Source: Candidatus Rokuibacteriota bacterium (GTDB lineage Bacteria > Methylomirabilota > Methylomirabilia > Rokubacteriales > CSP1-6). Taken from it: a stretch of DNA of 64,000 bases. The notes beneath the pieces were generated by a model that had not been told where the DNA came from, ran no database searches, and saw nothing but the letters and a program-made list of their open reading frames with translations. The translations under genes were made by a program, and so were the position numbers. The stretch is from contig QHTE01000063.1 in NCBI GenBank assembly GCA_003220685.1, forward strand, positions 1-64,000. Direction: 5' to 3'. Positions 28,368-37,694 of the stretch are shown here, one piece after another. The stretch's first letter is position 1. Every line of letters begins with the position of its first letter.

Positions 28368-29426
28368 ATGCCGATGACCAACGGAGACGGCGCGCCGTCC
28401 CGCTTGAAAGTCGCCGTGGATGCAATGGGAGGCGACTACGGTCCCCGCGTCGTGGTCGAGGGCGCGGTGGCAGCCGTCCGCGAGTTCGGGGCCGCCGTCA
28501 TCCTCGTAGGTGACCGCTCGGCGATCAACCGCGAGGTCGTCCGGCTGGACGCGCAGAACCTCGACCTCGAAGTCCGGCACGCCTCGCAGGTCGTCGGGAT
28601 GGCCGAGAGCCCGTCGCAGGCGCTCCGGCGAAAGCGCGACTCGTCCCTGCGGGTCGCCGCCGAGCTGGTCAAGGACGGAAGGGCGTCGGCCTTCATCTCG
28701 GCCGGCAACACCGGTGCGGCGATGGCGATCGCGATGTTCGTGATCGGCGTGCTGCCCGGCGTGGACCGGCCGGCGATCGCAGCGGTCCTGCCGAACCTGA
28801 GACGGTTCACGATCCTGCTCGACGCCGGCGCGAACGTCGATCCGAAGGCCGAGCACCTCCTCCAGTTCGCGGTCATGGGCCACGTGTACGCGCGCGACAT
28901 CCTCGGGCTCGACAGCCCGCGGGTGGGGCTCCTCTCGGTCGGCGAGGAGGAGGGCAAGGGCAACGAGCTCACGAAGGAGACGTACGAGCAGCTGCGCGAG
29001 TCGTCGCTGAATTTCGTCGGCAACGTGGAAGGCCGCGACATCTACAACGGCCGGTGCGACGTCGTCGTCACCGACGGCTTCACCGGCAACGTCGCCCTCA
29101 AGATCTCCGAGAGCCTCGCCGAGATGATCGGCGCCATGATCAAGGAAGAGCTGTTGCGCGACGCGCGGTCGAAGATCGGCGCGAAGCTTGCGATGCCGGC
29201 CTTCGAACGATTCCGTCGCCGCATCGACTACACCGAGATGGGCGGCGCGCCGCTCCTCGGCATTGACGGCGCCGCCATCATCTGTCACGGTGCATCACCG
29301 GTGAAGGCCATCAAGAACGCGGTGCGCGTGGCCCAGGAGTGGGCGAGCGCCGGACTGAACGAGCACATCAAGGCCGCTCTCGAGGCCGAGGTGGCGCGCG
29401 GTGGCCGCGAAGGGGGACGCGAATGA
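28368..29426 (+). CDS. plsX: Phosphate acyltransferase PlsX
   Basis: 352-residue enzyme that converts acyl-ACP to acyl-phosphate for phospholipid synthesis. Diagnostic blocks are LKVAVDAMGGDYGP at the start, SAGNTGAAMA, DAGANVDPK, GLLSVGEEEGKGNEL and VVTDGFTGNVALK. The ATG at 28368 gives a 10-residue extension before the conserved start. Its stop overlaps the fabH ATG (ATGA). The C-terminus is Arg/Gly/Glu-rich. Confidence 0.97.
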   Translation: MPMTNGDGAPSRLKVAVDAMGGDYGPRVVVEGAVAAVREFGAAVILVGDRSAINREVVRLDAQNLDLEVRHASQVVGMAESPSQALRRKRDSSLRVAAELVKDGRASAFISAGNTGAAMAIAMFVIGVLPGVDRPAIAAVLPNLRRFTILLDAGANVDPKAEHLLQFAVMGHVYARDILGLDSPRVGLLSVGEEEGKGNELTKETYEQLRESSLNFVGNVEGRDIYNGRCDVVVTDGFTGNVALKISESLAEMIGAMIKEELLRDARSKIGAKLAMPAFERFRRRIDYTEMGGAPLLGIDGAAIICHGASPVKAIKNAVRVAQEWASAGLNEHIKAALEAEVARGGREGGRE

Positions 29427-30403
29427 CGCGAGCGAGGATCACCGGGGTCGGCGCGTACGCGCCCAAGCGGATCCTGACGAACGCCGATCTCGAGAAAATG
29501 GTCGAGACGAACGACGAGTGGATCGTCCAGCGGAGCGGCATCCGCGAACGCCACATCGCCGACGAGAGCGAGGCGACGTCCGACCTGGCGGTCCGCGCCG
29601 CGCAGCAGGCGCTCGAGCGGGCGAACCTCCTGCCCGAGGACGTGGAGTTCATCGCGGTCGGCACGACCACGCCGGACATGATCTTCCCGACCACCGGCAA
29701 CATCGTCCAGCACCGGCTCGGCTGCCGGCGGGCGGGCTCGATCGACATGCTCGCGGCGTGCGCCGGCTCGATCTACAGCCTGTCGATCGGCGCCCAGTTC
29801 ATCCAGACCGGGAAGTACAAGCGCGTGCTCTGCATCGGCGCCGAGACCCTATCGAAGATCACCGACTTCACCGACCGCGGCACGTGCGTCCTCCTCGCCG
29901 ACGCGGCGGGAGCCGCGGTGCTCGAGCCGTCCGTGGACGAGCGGGGGATCATCGACTTCGATCTCTACTCCGACGGCCAGTACTGGGAGCTGCTCTACAT
30001 GCCCGGCGGCGGCTCGCGCCATCCGACGACCCGCGAGACGGTCGACGCCCGGATGCACTTCGCCAAGATGAAGGGCAACGAGGTCTTCAAGGTCGCGGTG
30101 CGCCTGTTCGTCGACTGCGCCGAGCGCATCCTCGCGCGCAACGGGTTCACCGCGGACGACGTGAGCCTCTTCATCCCCCACCAGGCGAATCTGCGGATCA
30201 TCGAGGCCGCGGCCAAGCGCGTCAACCTGCCGATGGAGCGCGTGTTCGTCAACGTCGATCGCTACGGCAATACCGGCGCCGCGTCGGTCTACGTCGCGCT
30301 CGAGGAGGCGATCGCCGTCGGCCGGCTCAAGCGCGGCGACCTGGTGCTCATCGTCGCGTTCGGGGGCGGCTTCGCCTGGGGCGCCGCCTTGATGCGCTGG
30401 TGA
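29423..30403 (+). CDS. fabH: 3-oxoacyl-ACP synthase III
   Basis: 326-residue condensing enzyme that joins acetyl-CoA to malonyl-ACP to start fatty acid synthesis. The catalytic triad is visible: Cys113 in AACAGSIYSL, His in IPHQANLRII and Asn in YGNTGAAS. The N-terminus RITGVGAYAPKRILTNADLE is typical. The ATG at 29423 overlaps the plsX stop. A dispersed repeat follows before fabD. Confidence 0.97.
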   Translation: MTRARITGVGAYAPKRILTNADLEKMVETNDEWIVQRSGIRERHIADESEATSDLAVRAAQQALERANLLPEDVEFIAVGTTTPDMIFPTTGNIVQHRLGCRRAGSIDMLAACAGSIYSLSIGAQFIQTGKYKRVLCIGAETLSKITDFTDRGTCVLLADAAGAAVLEPSVDERGIIDFDLYSDGQYWELLYMPGGGSRHPTTRETVDARMHFAKMKGNEVFKVAVRLFVDCAERILARNGFTADDVSLFIPHQANLRIIEAAAKRVNLPMERVFVNVDRYGNTGAASVYVALEEAIAVGRLKRGDLVLIVAFGGGFAWGAALMRW

Positions 30404-30420
30404 AGAAGAAAGAGCGCAGC

Positions 30421-30542
30421 GCGAGATCGGGCGTGGGTGTGTCGGAGCCACAAGCTTCTATCTCAGCCCACCCTCGGTCCAAGCCGGCCTCACGGTCTCC
30501 GCTACAATGGTGAAAGCCGGCCTCATGGCCCCCGCGACAACA
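30421..30542 (+). repeat. Dispersed repeat family 1, copy C with partial second unit
   Basis: 30421-30506 matches copies A and B (gcgagatcgggcgt, cggagccac, ctatctcagcccaccctcgg, tccaagccggcctcacgg, ctccgctaca, then ATG at 30507). A partial, more diverged second unit follows (30510-30542: gaaagccggcctcatggccc, ccgcgacaaca), so the end of the element is duplicated and the fabD start falls inside it. It is the only large gap in the fabH-fabD-fabG stretch. Confidence 0.8.
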
Positions 30543-31493
30543 GTCATCGCGTTTCTCTTCCCCGGACAGGGCTCGCAGGCGGTCGGCATGGGCAAGGGCT
30601 TCTACGACACGTCCGCCGGCGCCAAGGCCGTCTTCGAGGAGGCCAACGACGCACTCGGGTTCGACCTCACGCGGCTCGCCTTCGAGGGGCCCGAGGCCGA
30701 GCTCGGCCTCACGGCGAACACGCAGCCCGCGGTGCTGACCGCGTCGGTGGCCGCCGCGACCGCGTGCGCCGAGCGCGGACTGCGTCCGGCGCTGGCGGCC
30801 GGCCACAGCCTCGGCGAGTACACCGCCCTGGTGGTCGCGGGCGTGCTGCGCTTCGCCGATGCCGTCCGCATCGTACGCAAGCGCGGCCAGTTCATGCAAG
30901 AGGCCGTGCCCGTGGGGACCGGTGCGATGGCCGCGATCATGGGCGTCGAGCTGCCGGTCGTCGAGAGGGTCTGCGCGGACGCCGCGCAGGGCGAGGTCGT
31001 GGAGATCGCGAACGTGAACTCGGCGCTCCAGATCGTGATCGCCGGCCATCGGGCGGCCGTCGAGCGCGCCGTGGCACTCGCGACCGAGCGGGGCGGCAAG
31101 ATGAGCGTCATGCTCCCGGTGAGCGCGCCGTTCCACTGCTCGCTCATGACGCCGGCCAGCGCCCGGCTCGCGCCCGAACTCGACGCGGCGCCCGTGGACG
31201 ACCCGCGTGTGCCGGTCGTTCGCAACGTCGACGCGGGCGTCACGCGCCGCGCCGAGGATGTGCGGCCCTTCCTCCTGCGCCAGGTCGCCAGCCCTGTCCG
31301 GTGGACGGACTGCGTGCAGCGGCTCGCCTCGGAGGGCGCGACCGCCTTCGTCGAGGTGGGCCCGGGCCGCGTGCTCTCGGGATTGCTCCGGCGTATTGTC
31401 AACGGCGCGCGCGGGCAGTCGGTCGAGGATCCGGCCGGGCTCGAGAAGGCGCTGACGGCCGTCGCCGGCGCCGCCGCCGAGTCGCGCTCGTGA
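30525..31493 (+). CDS. fabD: Malonyl-CoA:ACP transacylase
   Basis: 322-residue transferase that loads malonyl groups onto ACP. The N-terminal FLFPGQGSQAVGMGK, the nucleophile Ser95 in GHSLGE, and the VSAPFHCSLM block with the catalytic His are all present. Two in-frame ATGs, 30507 and 30525, both lie within repeat-derived DNA. 30525 gives MAPATTVIAFLFPG, closer to the family start; 30507 adds six residues. Its stop overlaps the fabG GTG. Confidence 0.96.
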   Translation: MAPATTVIAFLFPGQGSQAVGMGKGFYDTSAGAKAVFEEANDALGFDLTRLAFEGPEAELGLTANTQPAVLTASVAAATACAERGLRPALAAGHSLGEYTALVVAGVLRFADAVRIVRKRGQFMQEAVPVGTGAMAAIMGVELPVVERVCADAAQGEVVEIANVNSALQIVIAGHRAAVERAVALATERGGKMSVMLPVSAPFHCSLMTPASARLAPELDAAPVDDPRVPVVRNVDAGVTRRAEDVRPFLLRQVASPVRWTDCVQRLASEGATAFVEVGPGRVLSGLLRRIVNGARGQSVEDPAGLEKALTAVAGAAAESRS

Positions 31494-32239
31494 AGGGCCC
31501 GCTCGACGGCAAGGTCGCGATCGTCACCGGCGGAAGCCGCGGGATCGGCGCCGAGGTCGGCGCGCGGCTGGCCGAGGACGGCGCGGCCGTGGTAGTCTCG
31601 GGACGCGACGGCGAGCGGCTGCAACAGACCGTTCGCGAATGGGAAACGCAGGGCCGGGCGGTGCTCGGCATCGTCGCCGACGCGGCGAGCCGCGAGGATT
31701 GCGAGCGGCTCGTGAGCACGGCGAAACAGCATTTCGGGCGCATCGACGTCCTCGTCAACAACGCCGGCATGACGCATGACCAGTTGCTGGTGCGGATGAC
31801 GGACGAGGACTGGGATCGAGTGATAGAGGTCAACCTCCGCAGCGCGTTCCTGATGACGCGGGCGGTGAGCAAGGCGCTGGTCAGACAGAAAAGCGGCGGA
31901 CGCGTCATCAACATCACGTCCACCGCCGGCGCGATGGGCAACGCCGGCCAGGTGAACTACTCCGCGGCGAAGGCCGGGCTCATCGGCTTCACGAAGGCGG
32001 CGGCCCGCGAGCTCGCCCACTGGTCGATCCTCGTGAACGCGGTGGCCCCCGGCCTCATCGAGACCGACATGACCAAAGATCTGTCGGCGGCCGCGCGGGA
32101 AGCCCTGCTCGCCCAGGTGCCGCTCAAGCGCAGCGGAACCGCTCGCGAGGTGGCCGAGATGGTACGATTCCTCGCCGGAGACGGGGCGACCTACGTCACG
32201 GGTCAGGTCTTCCACGTCAACGGCGGACTTTACATGTAA
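31490..32239 (+). CDS. fabG: 3-oxoacyl-ACP reductase
   Basis: 249-residue short-chain dehydrogenase of fatty acid elongation, NADPH dependent. The cofactor motif is [12 protein letters not shown] follows at about residue 87, and the catalytic Ser (NITSTAG), Tyr and Lys (YSAAKAG) are present. The end [12 protein letters not shown] is standard for FabG. The GTG at 31490 overlaps the fabD stop as GTGA. Confidence 0.96.
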   Translation: MKGPLDGKVAIVTGGSRGIGAEVGARLAEDGAAVVVSGRDGERLQQTVREWETQGRAVLGIVADAASREDCERLVSTAKQHFGRIDVLVNNAGMTHDQLLVRMTDEDWDRVIEVNLRSAFLMTRAVSKALVRQKSGGRVINITSTAGAMGNAGQVNYSAAKAGLIGFTKAAARELAHWSILVNAVAPGLIETDMTKDLSAAAREALLAQVPLKRSGTAREVAEMVRFLAGDGATYVTGQVFHVNGGLYM

Positions 32240-32268
32240 CTCATCCTTTCCGTGGAGGTGGCGGGTTC

Positions 32269-32505
32269 ATGGCGAAGTCAGTCGACGAAAAGGTGAAGGA
32301 GATCATCGTCGAGCAGCTCGGGGTGGAGGAGGACGACGTCACTCCGTCGGCAAAGTTCATCGAGGACCTGGGCGCCGATTCCCTCGATACGGTCGAGCTG
32401 GTGATGGCCCTCGAGGAGCACTTCGACATCCAGATCCCTGACGAGGACGCCGAGAAGATCGTGACCGTCGGCGACGCGGTCCAGTACATCAAGGACAACT
32501 CGTAG
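32269..32505 (+). CDS. acpP: Acyl carrier protein
   Basis: 78-residue acidic carrier protein. The phosphopantetheine attachment site is Ser38 in [17 protein letters not shown]. It lies between fabG and fabF as in most bacteria, preceded by a GGAGGT ribosome-binding site. Confidence 0.98.
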   Translation: MAKSVDEKVKEIIVEQLGVEEDDVTPSAKFIEDLGADSLDTVELVMALEEHFDIQIPDEDAEKIVTVGDAVQYIKDNS

Positions 32506-32508
32506 ACG

Positions 32509-33753
32509 GTGAGCACGCGCAGGGTCGTCGTCACCGGGCTCGGCACCCTCTCGCCCGTCGGCAACACCGCCGACGAGTTCTGGTCCTCGCTCGTCCAGGG
32601 GCGCTCGGGAGTGGGAATGATCACGAAGTTCGACACCACCGGCTATCCGACCCGCATCGCCGGCGAGGTGCGAGACTTCGATCCGCTGAACTTCGTCGAC
32701 AAGAAGGAAGCGCGGCGGCTCGACCCGTATCTCCAGTACGCGGTGGCGTCCTCGGTCCTGGCCGTCCAGGACGCCGCGCTCGACACCGGCAAGGTCGACG
32801 GCACCCGGTTCGGCGTCCTCATCGGCTCCGGGATCGGCGGCATCTCGACGCTCCTCGAGTCCCACCGAAATCTCCTCGAGAAGGGGCCCGACCGGGTCTC
32901 GCCCTTCTTCATCCCGATGCTCATCGCGAACATGGCCTCGGGGCTCGTGTCGATGCGCTTCGGCGCCAAGGGACCGAACTCCGCCGTGGTGACCGCCTGC
33001 GCCACCGGCAACCACGCCATCGGCGACTCCTTCAAGATCATCCAGCGCGACGCCGCCGACGTGATGATCGCCGGTGGCTCCGAGGCCATCATCGTCCCGC
33101 TGACGATCGCCGGGTTCTGCTCGATGAAGGCCATGTCCACGCGCAACGACGAGCCGGCGAAGGCGATGCGGCCGTTCGACGCGAGCCGCGACGGCTTCGT
33201 GGCCGGCGAGGGCGCCGGCATCCTGATCCTGGAATCGCTCGATCACGCGCTCGCGCGGGATGCGCGCATCTACGCCGAGATCGTGGGCTACGGAATGACC
33301 GGCGACGCCCATCACATGACGGCGCCCGACCCCGAGGGCGACGGCGCGGCGCGGGCGATGGCCGCGGCGGTCCACGACGCCGGACTGGACGTCTCCGCGG
33401 TCGGCTACATCAACGCCCACGGGACGTCCACGCCGTACAACGACAAGTTCGAGACGACGGCGATCAAGCGCGTCTTCGGCGACCACGCGCGGCGGCTGGC
33501 CGTCTCCTCGACGAAGTCGATGACCGGCCACCTGCTCGGCGCCGCCGGCGGCATCGAGGCGATCGCGACGGTGCTGGCGCTCCACCACGGGGTGCTGCCG
33601 CCGACGATCAACTACGAGACGCCCGATCCCGACTGCGACCTCGACTACGTGCCCAACCAGGCGCGCAAGCAGAACGTCGAGGTGGCGCTCTCGAACGCGT
33701 TCGGCTTCGGCGGCACGAACGCCACGCTGGCTTTCCGCGCCTACACCGGATAG
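32509..33753 (+). CDS. fabF: 3-oxoacyl-ACP synthase II
   Basis: 414-residue elongating condensing enzyme. Catalytic Cys164 is in [12 protein letters not shown], and the two histidines are in [11 protein letters not shown] and [15 protein letters not shown]. The GTG at 32509 lies 3 bp after the acpP stop, and its own stop abuts the next GTG. Length and motifs are normal. Confidence 0.97.
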   Translation: MSTRRVVVTGLGTLSPVGNTADEFWSSLVQGRSGVGMITKFDTTGYPTRIAGEVRDFDPLNFVDKKEARRLDPYLQYAVASSVLAVQDAALDTGKVDGTRFGVLIGSGIGGISTLLESHRNLLEKGPDRVSPFFIPMLIANMASGLVSMRFGAKGPNSAVVTACATGNHAIGDSFKIIQRDAADVMIAGGSEAIIVPLTIAGFCSMKAMSTRNDEPAKAMRPFDASRDGFVAGEGAGILILESLDHALARDARIYAEIVGYGMTGDAHHMTAPDPEGDGAARAMAAAVHDAGLDVSAVGYINAHGTSTPYNDKFETTAIKRVFGDHARRLAVSSTKSMTGHLLGAAGGIEAIATVLALHHGVLPPTINYETPDPDCDLDYVPNQARKQNVEVALSNAFGFGGTNATLAFRAYTG

Positions 33754-34197
33754 GTGGATCCGCTCCGCGTCGCCGAGCTGGAGCGACGGCTCGGCTACCG
33801 GTTCCGCGATCCGCTCCTGCTCGAGCGGGCGCTCACGCACGCCTCCTACGCCAACGAGCACCCGCCGGCCGCGGATCACGAGCGCCTCGCCTTCCTCGGC
33901 GACGCCGCGCTGGCCCTCGTCGTCGCCGACCGCCTGATCGCCGACGACCCGGCCGCCTCGGTCGGGGCGCTCACGTCACAGCGCGCCGAGCTGGTGACCG
34001 GGGTGCGGCTGGCGCGCTGGGCCGTCGAGCTCGATCTCGGACCGCTCTTGCGCCTGGGCCGGGGTGAAGACCAGTCGGGCGGGCGCGCGCGCGAATCGAT
34101 CCTGGCCTCGGCCCTCGAGGCCGTGCTCGGCGCGATTTACGCCGAGGGCGGGCTCGAGGCGCTGCGGTCCGCCGTCGGCCGTCTGGCCGCGTGGTAG
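33754..34197 (+). CDS. Degenerate RNase III-fold protein without dsRNA-binding domain
   Basis: 147 residues aligning with the endonuclease domain of RNase III (rnc normally follows fabF), but with no double-stranded-RNA-binding domain. The signature ERLEFLGD reads ERLAFLGD (Glu43, Ala46, Asp50) and the second acidic pair ILADxxE reads ILASALE (Ser119, Glu122). Two of the four metal-binding acids, equivalent to E. coli Glu41 and Asp114, are therefore replaced. The GTG at 33754 directly follows the fabF stop. It may be a non-catalytic RNA-binding or dimerising protein, or a decaying rnc; an active rnc would have to be elsewhere. Confidence 0.8.
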   Translation: MDPLRVAELERRLGYRFRDPLLLERALTHASYANEHPPAADHERLAFLGDAALALVVADRLIADDPAASVGALTSQRAELVTGVRLARWAVELDLGPLLRLGRGEDQSGGRARESILASALEAVLGAIYAEGGLEALRSAVGRLAAW

Positions 34198-34206
34198 CCT
34201 GAAGCC

Positions 34207-35412
34207 ATGCGCTGGAGGCCGAGCCGCGCGCGCCGTCTTCCGCCGCCGCCCCCGCCGGACGAGATGCTCGTCACCGAGGATCGGCTGCGCCGGAACGTCG
34301 AGGACGTCCTGGCCGTGCGCGACCGACAGGTTCGCGGGGCGATCGTCGTGTTCCGCGGGGAGCTGACGACCGAGCCCGCCCGGGCACTCGACCTGCTGAT
34401 CGACCGGTTCCGGCCCCTCGGCTACATGCCCTGCCTGCGAGCCGAAGAGGCCGGCGTGGTGGCCGTGCAGGCGTGTCCGTTCACCGAGCCCGTCGCGCCC
34501 CAGCGCATCCGCACGAACGTGCTCTTGTTCGTCGCCACGTGCGTCTCGACGCTCGTCGCGGGTTTCGGGCTGCCGTTCATCGGACTGGGCTTCGTCGGCT
34601 CGCCGACGTTCGACGCGCTCCGCGCCTCCTCGTCGCTGCTCCGCTTCCTGGCCGGCGCGCCCTTCGCCTTCACCTTGATGGCGATTCTGGTCGTGCACGA
34701 GCTCGGTCACTACTTCACGGCCCGTCACTACCGCGCGGCGGTGAGCCTGCCGTACTTCATTCCGTTTCCCCTCGGGTTCGGGACGCTCGGCGCGATCATC
34801 CTCATGCGCTCGTCGGCGCGCAACCGCAACTCGCTGTTCGACATCGCCGCGGCGGGCCCGCTGGCGGGCCTGGCTGTCGCGATCCCGGCGATCGTCCTCG
34901 GTCTCGCGTGGTCGACCGTGGTGCCGGAGCCGCCGGGCGGGCACTTCGCGTTCGGCGACTCGATGCTCACCCGCGCGCTCACGTATCTGCGGTTCGGGTC
35001 GATCCCGCCGGGCCACATGGTCTTCACGCACCCTGTCGCCGACGCCGCGTGGGCCGGCCTGTTCGTCACTGCGCTGAACCTCTTCCCGATCGGGCAGCTC
35101 GACGGCGGCCGGATCGCCTACGCCCTGTTCGGCGCCCGCCACCGCGCGATCGGCAAGGCGACTGTCGCGGCCCTCGTCGCGCTGGGCGCGATCTCGTTCG
35201 CGCGCGGCCTCCACCTGAGCGGCGGCGACGTGGTGTTCGCCGTGTTCTTCTCGCTGAACTGGTTCCTGGTCGCAGCGCTCGTCTCGCTGCTCGTGGGACT
35301 GCACCACAGCCCGCCGCTGGACGACGTGTCGCCCATCTCGGCCGGACGCCGAGTCGTCGGCGTGGTCTGCCTGGCGCTGCTCGTCCTGATGATCCCGCCC
35401 TTCATCCACTAG
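34207..35412 (+). CDS. Site-2 protease family (M50) membrane metalloprotease
   Basis: 401 residues with six or so hydrophobic segments. The zinc motif HELGH (residues 164-168) lies in the first core helix and the third ligand is in NLFPIGQLDGGRIAYALFG. The PYFIPFPLGFGTLGAII segment and an N-terminal cytoplasmic domain of about 100 residues resemble the cyanobacterial/plant EGY-like branch. Such enzymes cut transmembrane substrates such as anti-sigma factors. It ends the fatty-acid operon region; its substrate is unknown. Confidence 0.9.
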   Translation: MRWRPSRARRLPPPPPPDEMLVTEDRLRRNVEDVLAVRDRQVRGAIVVFRGELTTEPARALDLLIDRFRPLGYMPCLRAEEAGVVAVQACPFTEPVAPQRIRTNVLLFVATCVSTLVAGFGLPFIGLGFVGSPTFDALRASSSLLRFLAGAPFAFTLMAILVVHELGHYFTARHYRAAVSLPYFIPFPLGFGTLGAIILMRSSARNRNSLFDIAAAGPLAGLAVAIPAIVLGLAWSTVVPEPPGGHFAFGDSMLTRALTYLRFGSIPPGHMVFTHPVADAAWAGLFVTALNLFPIGQLDGGRIAYALFGARHRAIGKATVAALVALGAISFARGLHLSGGDVVFAVFFSLNWFLVAALVSLLVGLHHSPPLDDVSPISAGRRVVGVVCLALLVLMIPPFIH

Positions 35413-35479
35413 TCTGCGGGCACTCGTCGGCGGGCCCACGGCGTGACACGGGCCGGGCCGGTACGCTACTATCCGCGTC

Positions 35480-36853
35480 ATGTCGGGGCGGCTCGATCGC
35501 AGGCGACTCGCGCAGCTCATCGCGAAGGGTGACGTCGACACCGTCCTGACCGTGTTTCCCGACGCGCTCGGCCGGCTGATGGGCAAGCGCGTCGTCGGAC
35601 GCTACTTCCTGGATCACGTCGTGGACGACGGCGCGCACGCCTGCATCTATCTCTTCACCGTCGACATGGAGATGGAGCCGCTGCCGGGCTTCAAGCTCAC
35701 CTCGTGGGAGCGCGGGTACGGCGACATGAAGATGGTCCCGGACCTGAGCACCGCGCGGCTCATCCCGTGGCTCCCGAAGACGGCGCTCGTCTTCTGCGAC
35801 GTCTTCACCGAGGAGGGCGAGCCGATCGAGGAAGCGCCGCGGTGGATTCTCAAGCGGCAGATCGAGCGGGCGTCGGCGCTGGCCTACGTCGTCAAGACCG
35901 CGGCCGAGCTCGAGCTCTACTGCTTCAAGGAGTCCTTCGACGAGGCGCGCCGCAAGCGCCATCACGACCTCACGCCGGTCTCGAGCTACCTCGAGGACTA
36001 CCACATCCTGCAGACCTCGAAAGAGGAGCCGCTGATCCGCGCGATCCGCAACGGCATGGAGGCCGCGGACGTCCCGGTCGAGACCTCGAAGGGCGAGTGG
36101 GGGCGGGGACAGGAAGAGATCAACCTCCGCTACGCGGAGGCGCTCGAGATGGCCGACCGCACCGCGCTCTACAAGCACGGCGCGAAGGAGATCGCCCACC
36201 AGCACGGCTCGGCCATCACGTTCATGGCCAAGTACGACATGACCGCGGCCGGCTCGTCGTTCCACCTGCATTCCTCGCTCTGGGACAAGACCGGACGCAA
36301 GCCGTTGTTCGCGGCCGCGGGCCGAGGGAGCAAGACGACGAGCACGCCGCTCTTCGGCCAGTGGCTGGCCGGGCAGATGGCGATGGCGCGGGAGCTCGCG
36401 TACTTCTACGCGCCGAGCGTGAACTCGTACAAGCGTTACCAGTCCGGCTCGTTCGCGCCGACGCGGATCGTCGCCGGCTGGGACAACCGCACCTGCGGGT
36501 TCCGGCTCTGCGGCGAGGGCGGCGCGTTCCGCGTGGAGAACCGCATCCCCGGCGCCGACGCCAATCCCTATCTCGCCTTCGCGGCGACGATCGCGGCCGG
36601 GCTGCACGGCATCGCGAGCCGCCTGAAGCCGCCCCGGCCCTACGAGGGCAACGCCTACGAGGACGCGACCTTGCCGCAGGTGCCCAAGACGCTCCGCGAG
36701 GCGATCGCCGAGCTCGAGCGCTCGAAGGTCGCGCGCGCGGCGTTCGGCGACCGCGTGGTCGACCACTACCTGCACACCGCGCGGCTGGAGCAGCAGGCGT
36801 TCGACCAGGTCGTGACCGACTGGGAGCTCGCGCGTAACTTCGAAAGGATCTAG
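35480..36853 (+). CDS. Glutamine synthetase family protein (possible gamma-glutamyl-amine ligase)
   Basis: 457 residues of the class I glutamine synthetase fold. The beta-grasp N-terminus is followed by the catalytic domain with SKGEWGRGQEEINLRYAEAL, HQHGSAITFMAKYDM, GSSFHLHSSLWDK and NRTCGFRLCGEGGAFRVENRIPGADANPY blocks. The sequence is of the divergent GlnA-like type found near amine or amino-acid catabolism genes, and its neighbours are an SDR and a DMGDH-type oxidase. Gamma-glutamylation of an amine (as by PuuA or GmaS) is therefore plausible, but true glutamine synthesis cannot be excluded. A TACTAT -10 box lies 7 bp before the ATG. Confidence 0.85.
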   Translation: MSGRLDRRRLAQLIAKGDVDTVLTVFPDALGRLMGKRVVGRYFLDHVVDDGAHACIYLFTVDMEMEPLPGFKLTSWERGYGDMKMVPDLSTARLIPWLPKTALVFCDVFTEEGEPIEEAPRWILKRQIERASALAYVVKTAAELELYCFKESFDEARRKRHHDLTPVSSYLEDYHILQTSKEEPLIRAIRNGMEAADVPVETSKGEWGRGQEEINLRYAEALEMADRTALYKHGAKEIAHQHGSAITFMAKYDMTAAGSSFHLHSSLWDKTGRKPLFAAAGRGSKTTSTPLFGQWLAGQMAMARELAYFYAPSVNSYKRYQSGSFAPTRIVAGWDNRTCGFRLCGEGGAFRVENRIPGADANPYLAFAATIAAGLHGIASRLKPPRPYEGNAYEDATLPQVPKTLREAIAELERSKVARAAFGDRVVDHYLHTARLEQQAFDQVVTDWELARNFERI

Positions 36854-36929
36854 CGGCCGTGAGCGATCGAGCGTGGATCCGGGCCTTCGCGGCCCGCTTC
36901 GCGGGGCTTCGCCGGACCGGGGCCGGGCG

Positions 36930-37694
36930 ATGAGCGGGCGGCTCGCCGGCAAGGTGGCCCTCATCACCGGCGCCGGGATGGGGATGGGCCGCGAGACGGC
37001 GACGCTCTTCGCCGAGGAAGGCGCCCGGATCGTCGTGGCCGACATCGACCCGGAGGCGGCGAAGGGGACGGTCGCGCGGGTCGAGAAAGCGGGCGGCCAG
37101 GCGGTCGCGGTCACCGGCGACGTCGCGGTCGAAGCGGACGTGCAGCGGATGGTCGAGGAAGGGGTACGCCGCTTCGGCGCGCTCCACGTCCTGCACAACA
37201 ACGCCGGCGTCCTGTGGAAGGACCGTGACCGCTCCGTGCTCGAGACCGACGACCGCTGGTGGGATCGCGTCATGGCGATCAATCTGAAGTCGGTCTTCTG
37301 GGTGACCAAGTACGGGATCCCGCACCTGCAGCGCGCCGGCGGCGGCTCGATCATCAACATGGGCTCGGTCTCGGCGCTGGCCGGCTTCACCCGGGCGCAG
37401 GACGCCTACACCGCGGCGAAGGGCGGACTGATCTCACTGACCAAGTCGCTGGCGATCCAGTTCGCCCGCGACAAGATCCGCTGCAACGTGATCCACCCGG
37501 GCATCGTCGACACGCCGCTCCAGGCGCCCTACCTCACCGACGCCATCCGCAAGGAGTTCGAGACCGGCATCCCGCTCGGCCGGATCGCGCAGCCGCGCGA
37601 GATCGCCTACGTCGCCCTGTTCCTGGCGAGCGACGAGTCCTCGTTCATGACGGGCGCGGAGCTGGTCGTCGACGGTGGCTTCACCGCCGGGTAG
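36930..37694 (+). CDS. Short-chain dehydrogenase/reductase
   Basis: 254-residue NAD(P)-dependent oxidoreductase of the classical SDR family: TGAGMGMGRE cofactor loop, DIDPEA after the second strand (the Asp suggests NAD+ preference), NNAG at about 90, catalytic Ser in NMGSVSAL, Tyr and Lys in YTAAKGG. The ATG at 36930 follows a purine-poor leader; a longer in-frame start at 36873 would add an unlikely Arg/Gly-rich extension. It overlaps the next gene by 20 bp, so the two enzymes are probably coupled. Confidence 0.92.
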   Translation: MSGRLAGKVALITGAGMGMGRETATLFAEEGARIVVADIDPEAAKGTVARVEKAGGQAVAVTGDVAVEADVQRMVEEGVRRFGALHVLHNNAGVLWKDRDRSVLETDDRWWDRVMAINLKSVFWVTKYGIPHLQRAGGGSIINMGSVSALAGFTRAQDAYTAAKGGLISLTKSLAIQFARDKIRCNVIHPGIVDTPLQAPYLTDAIRKEFETGIPLGRIAQPREIAYVALFLASDESSFMTGAELVVDGGFTAG

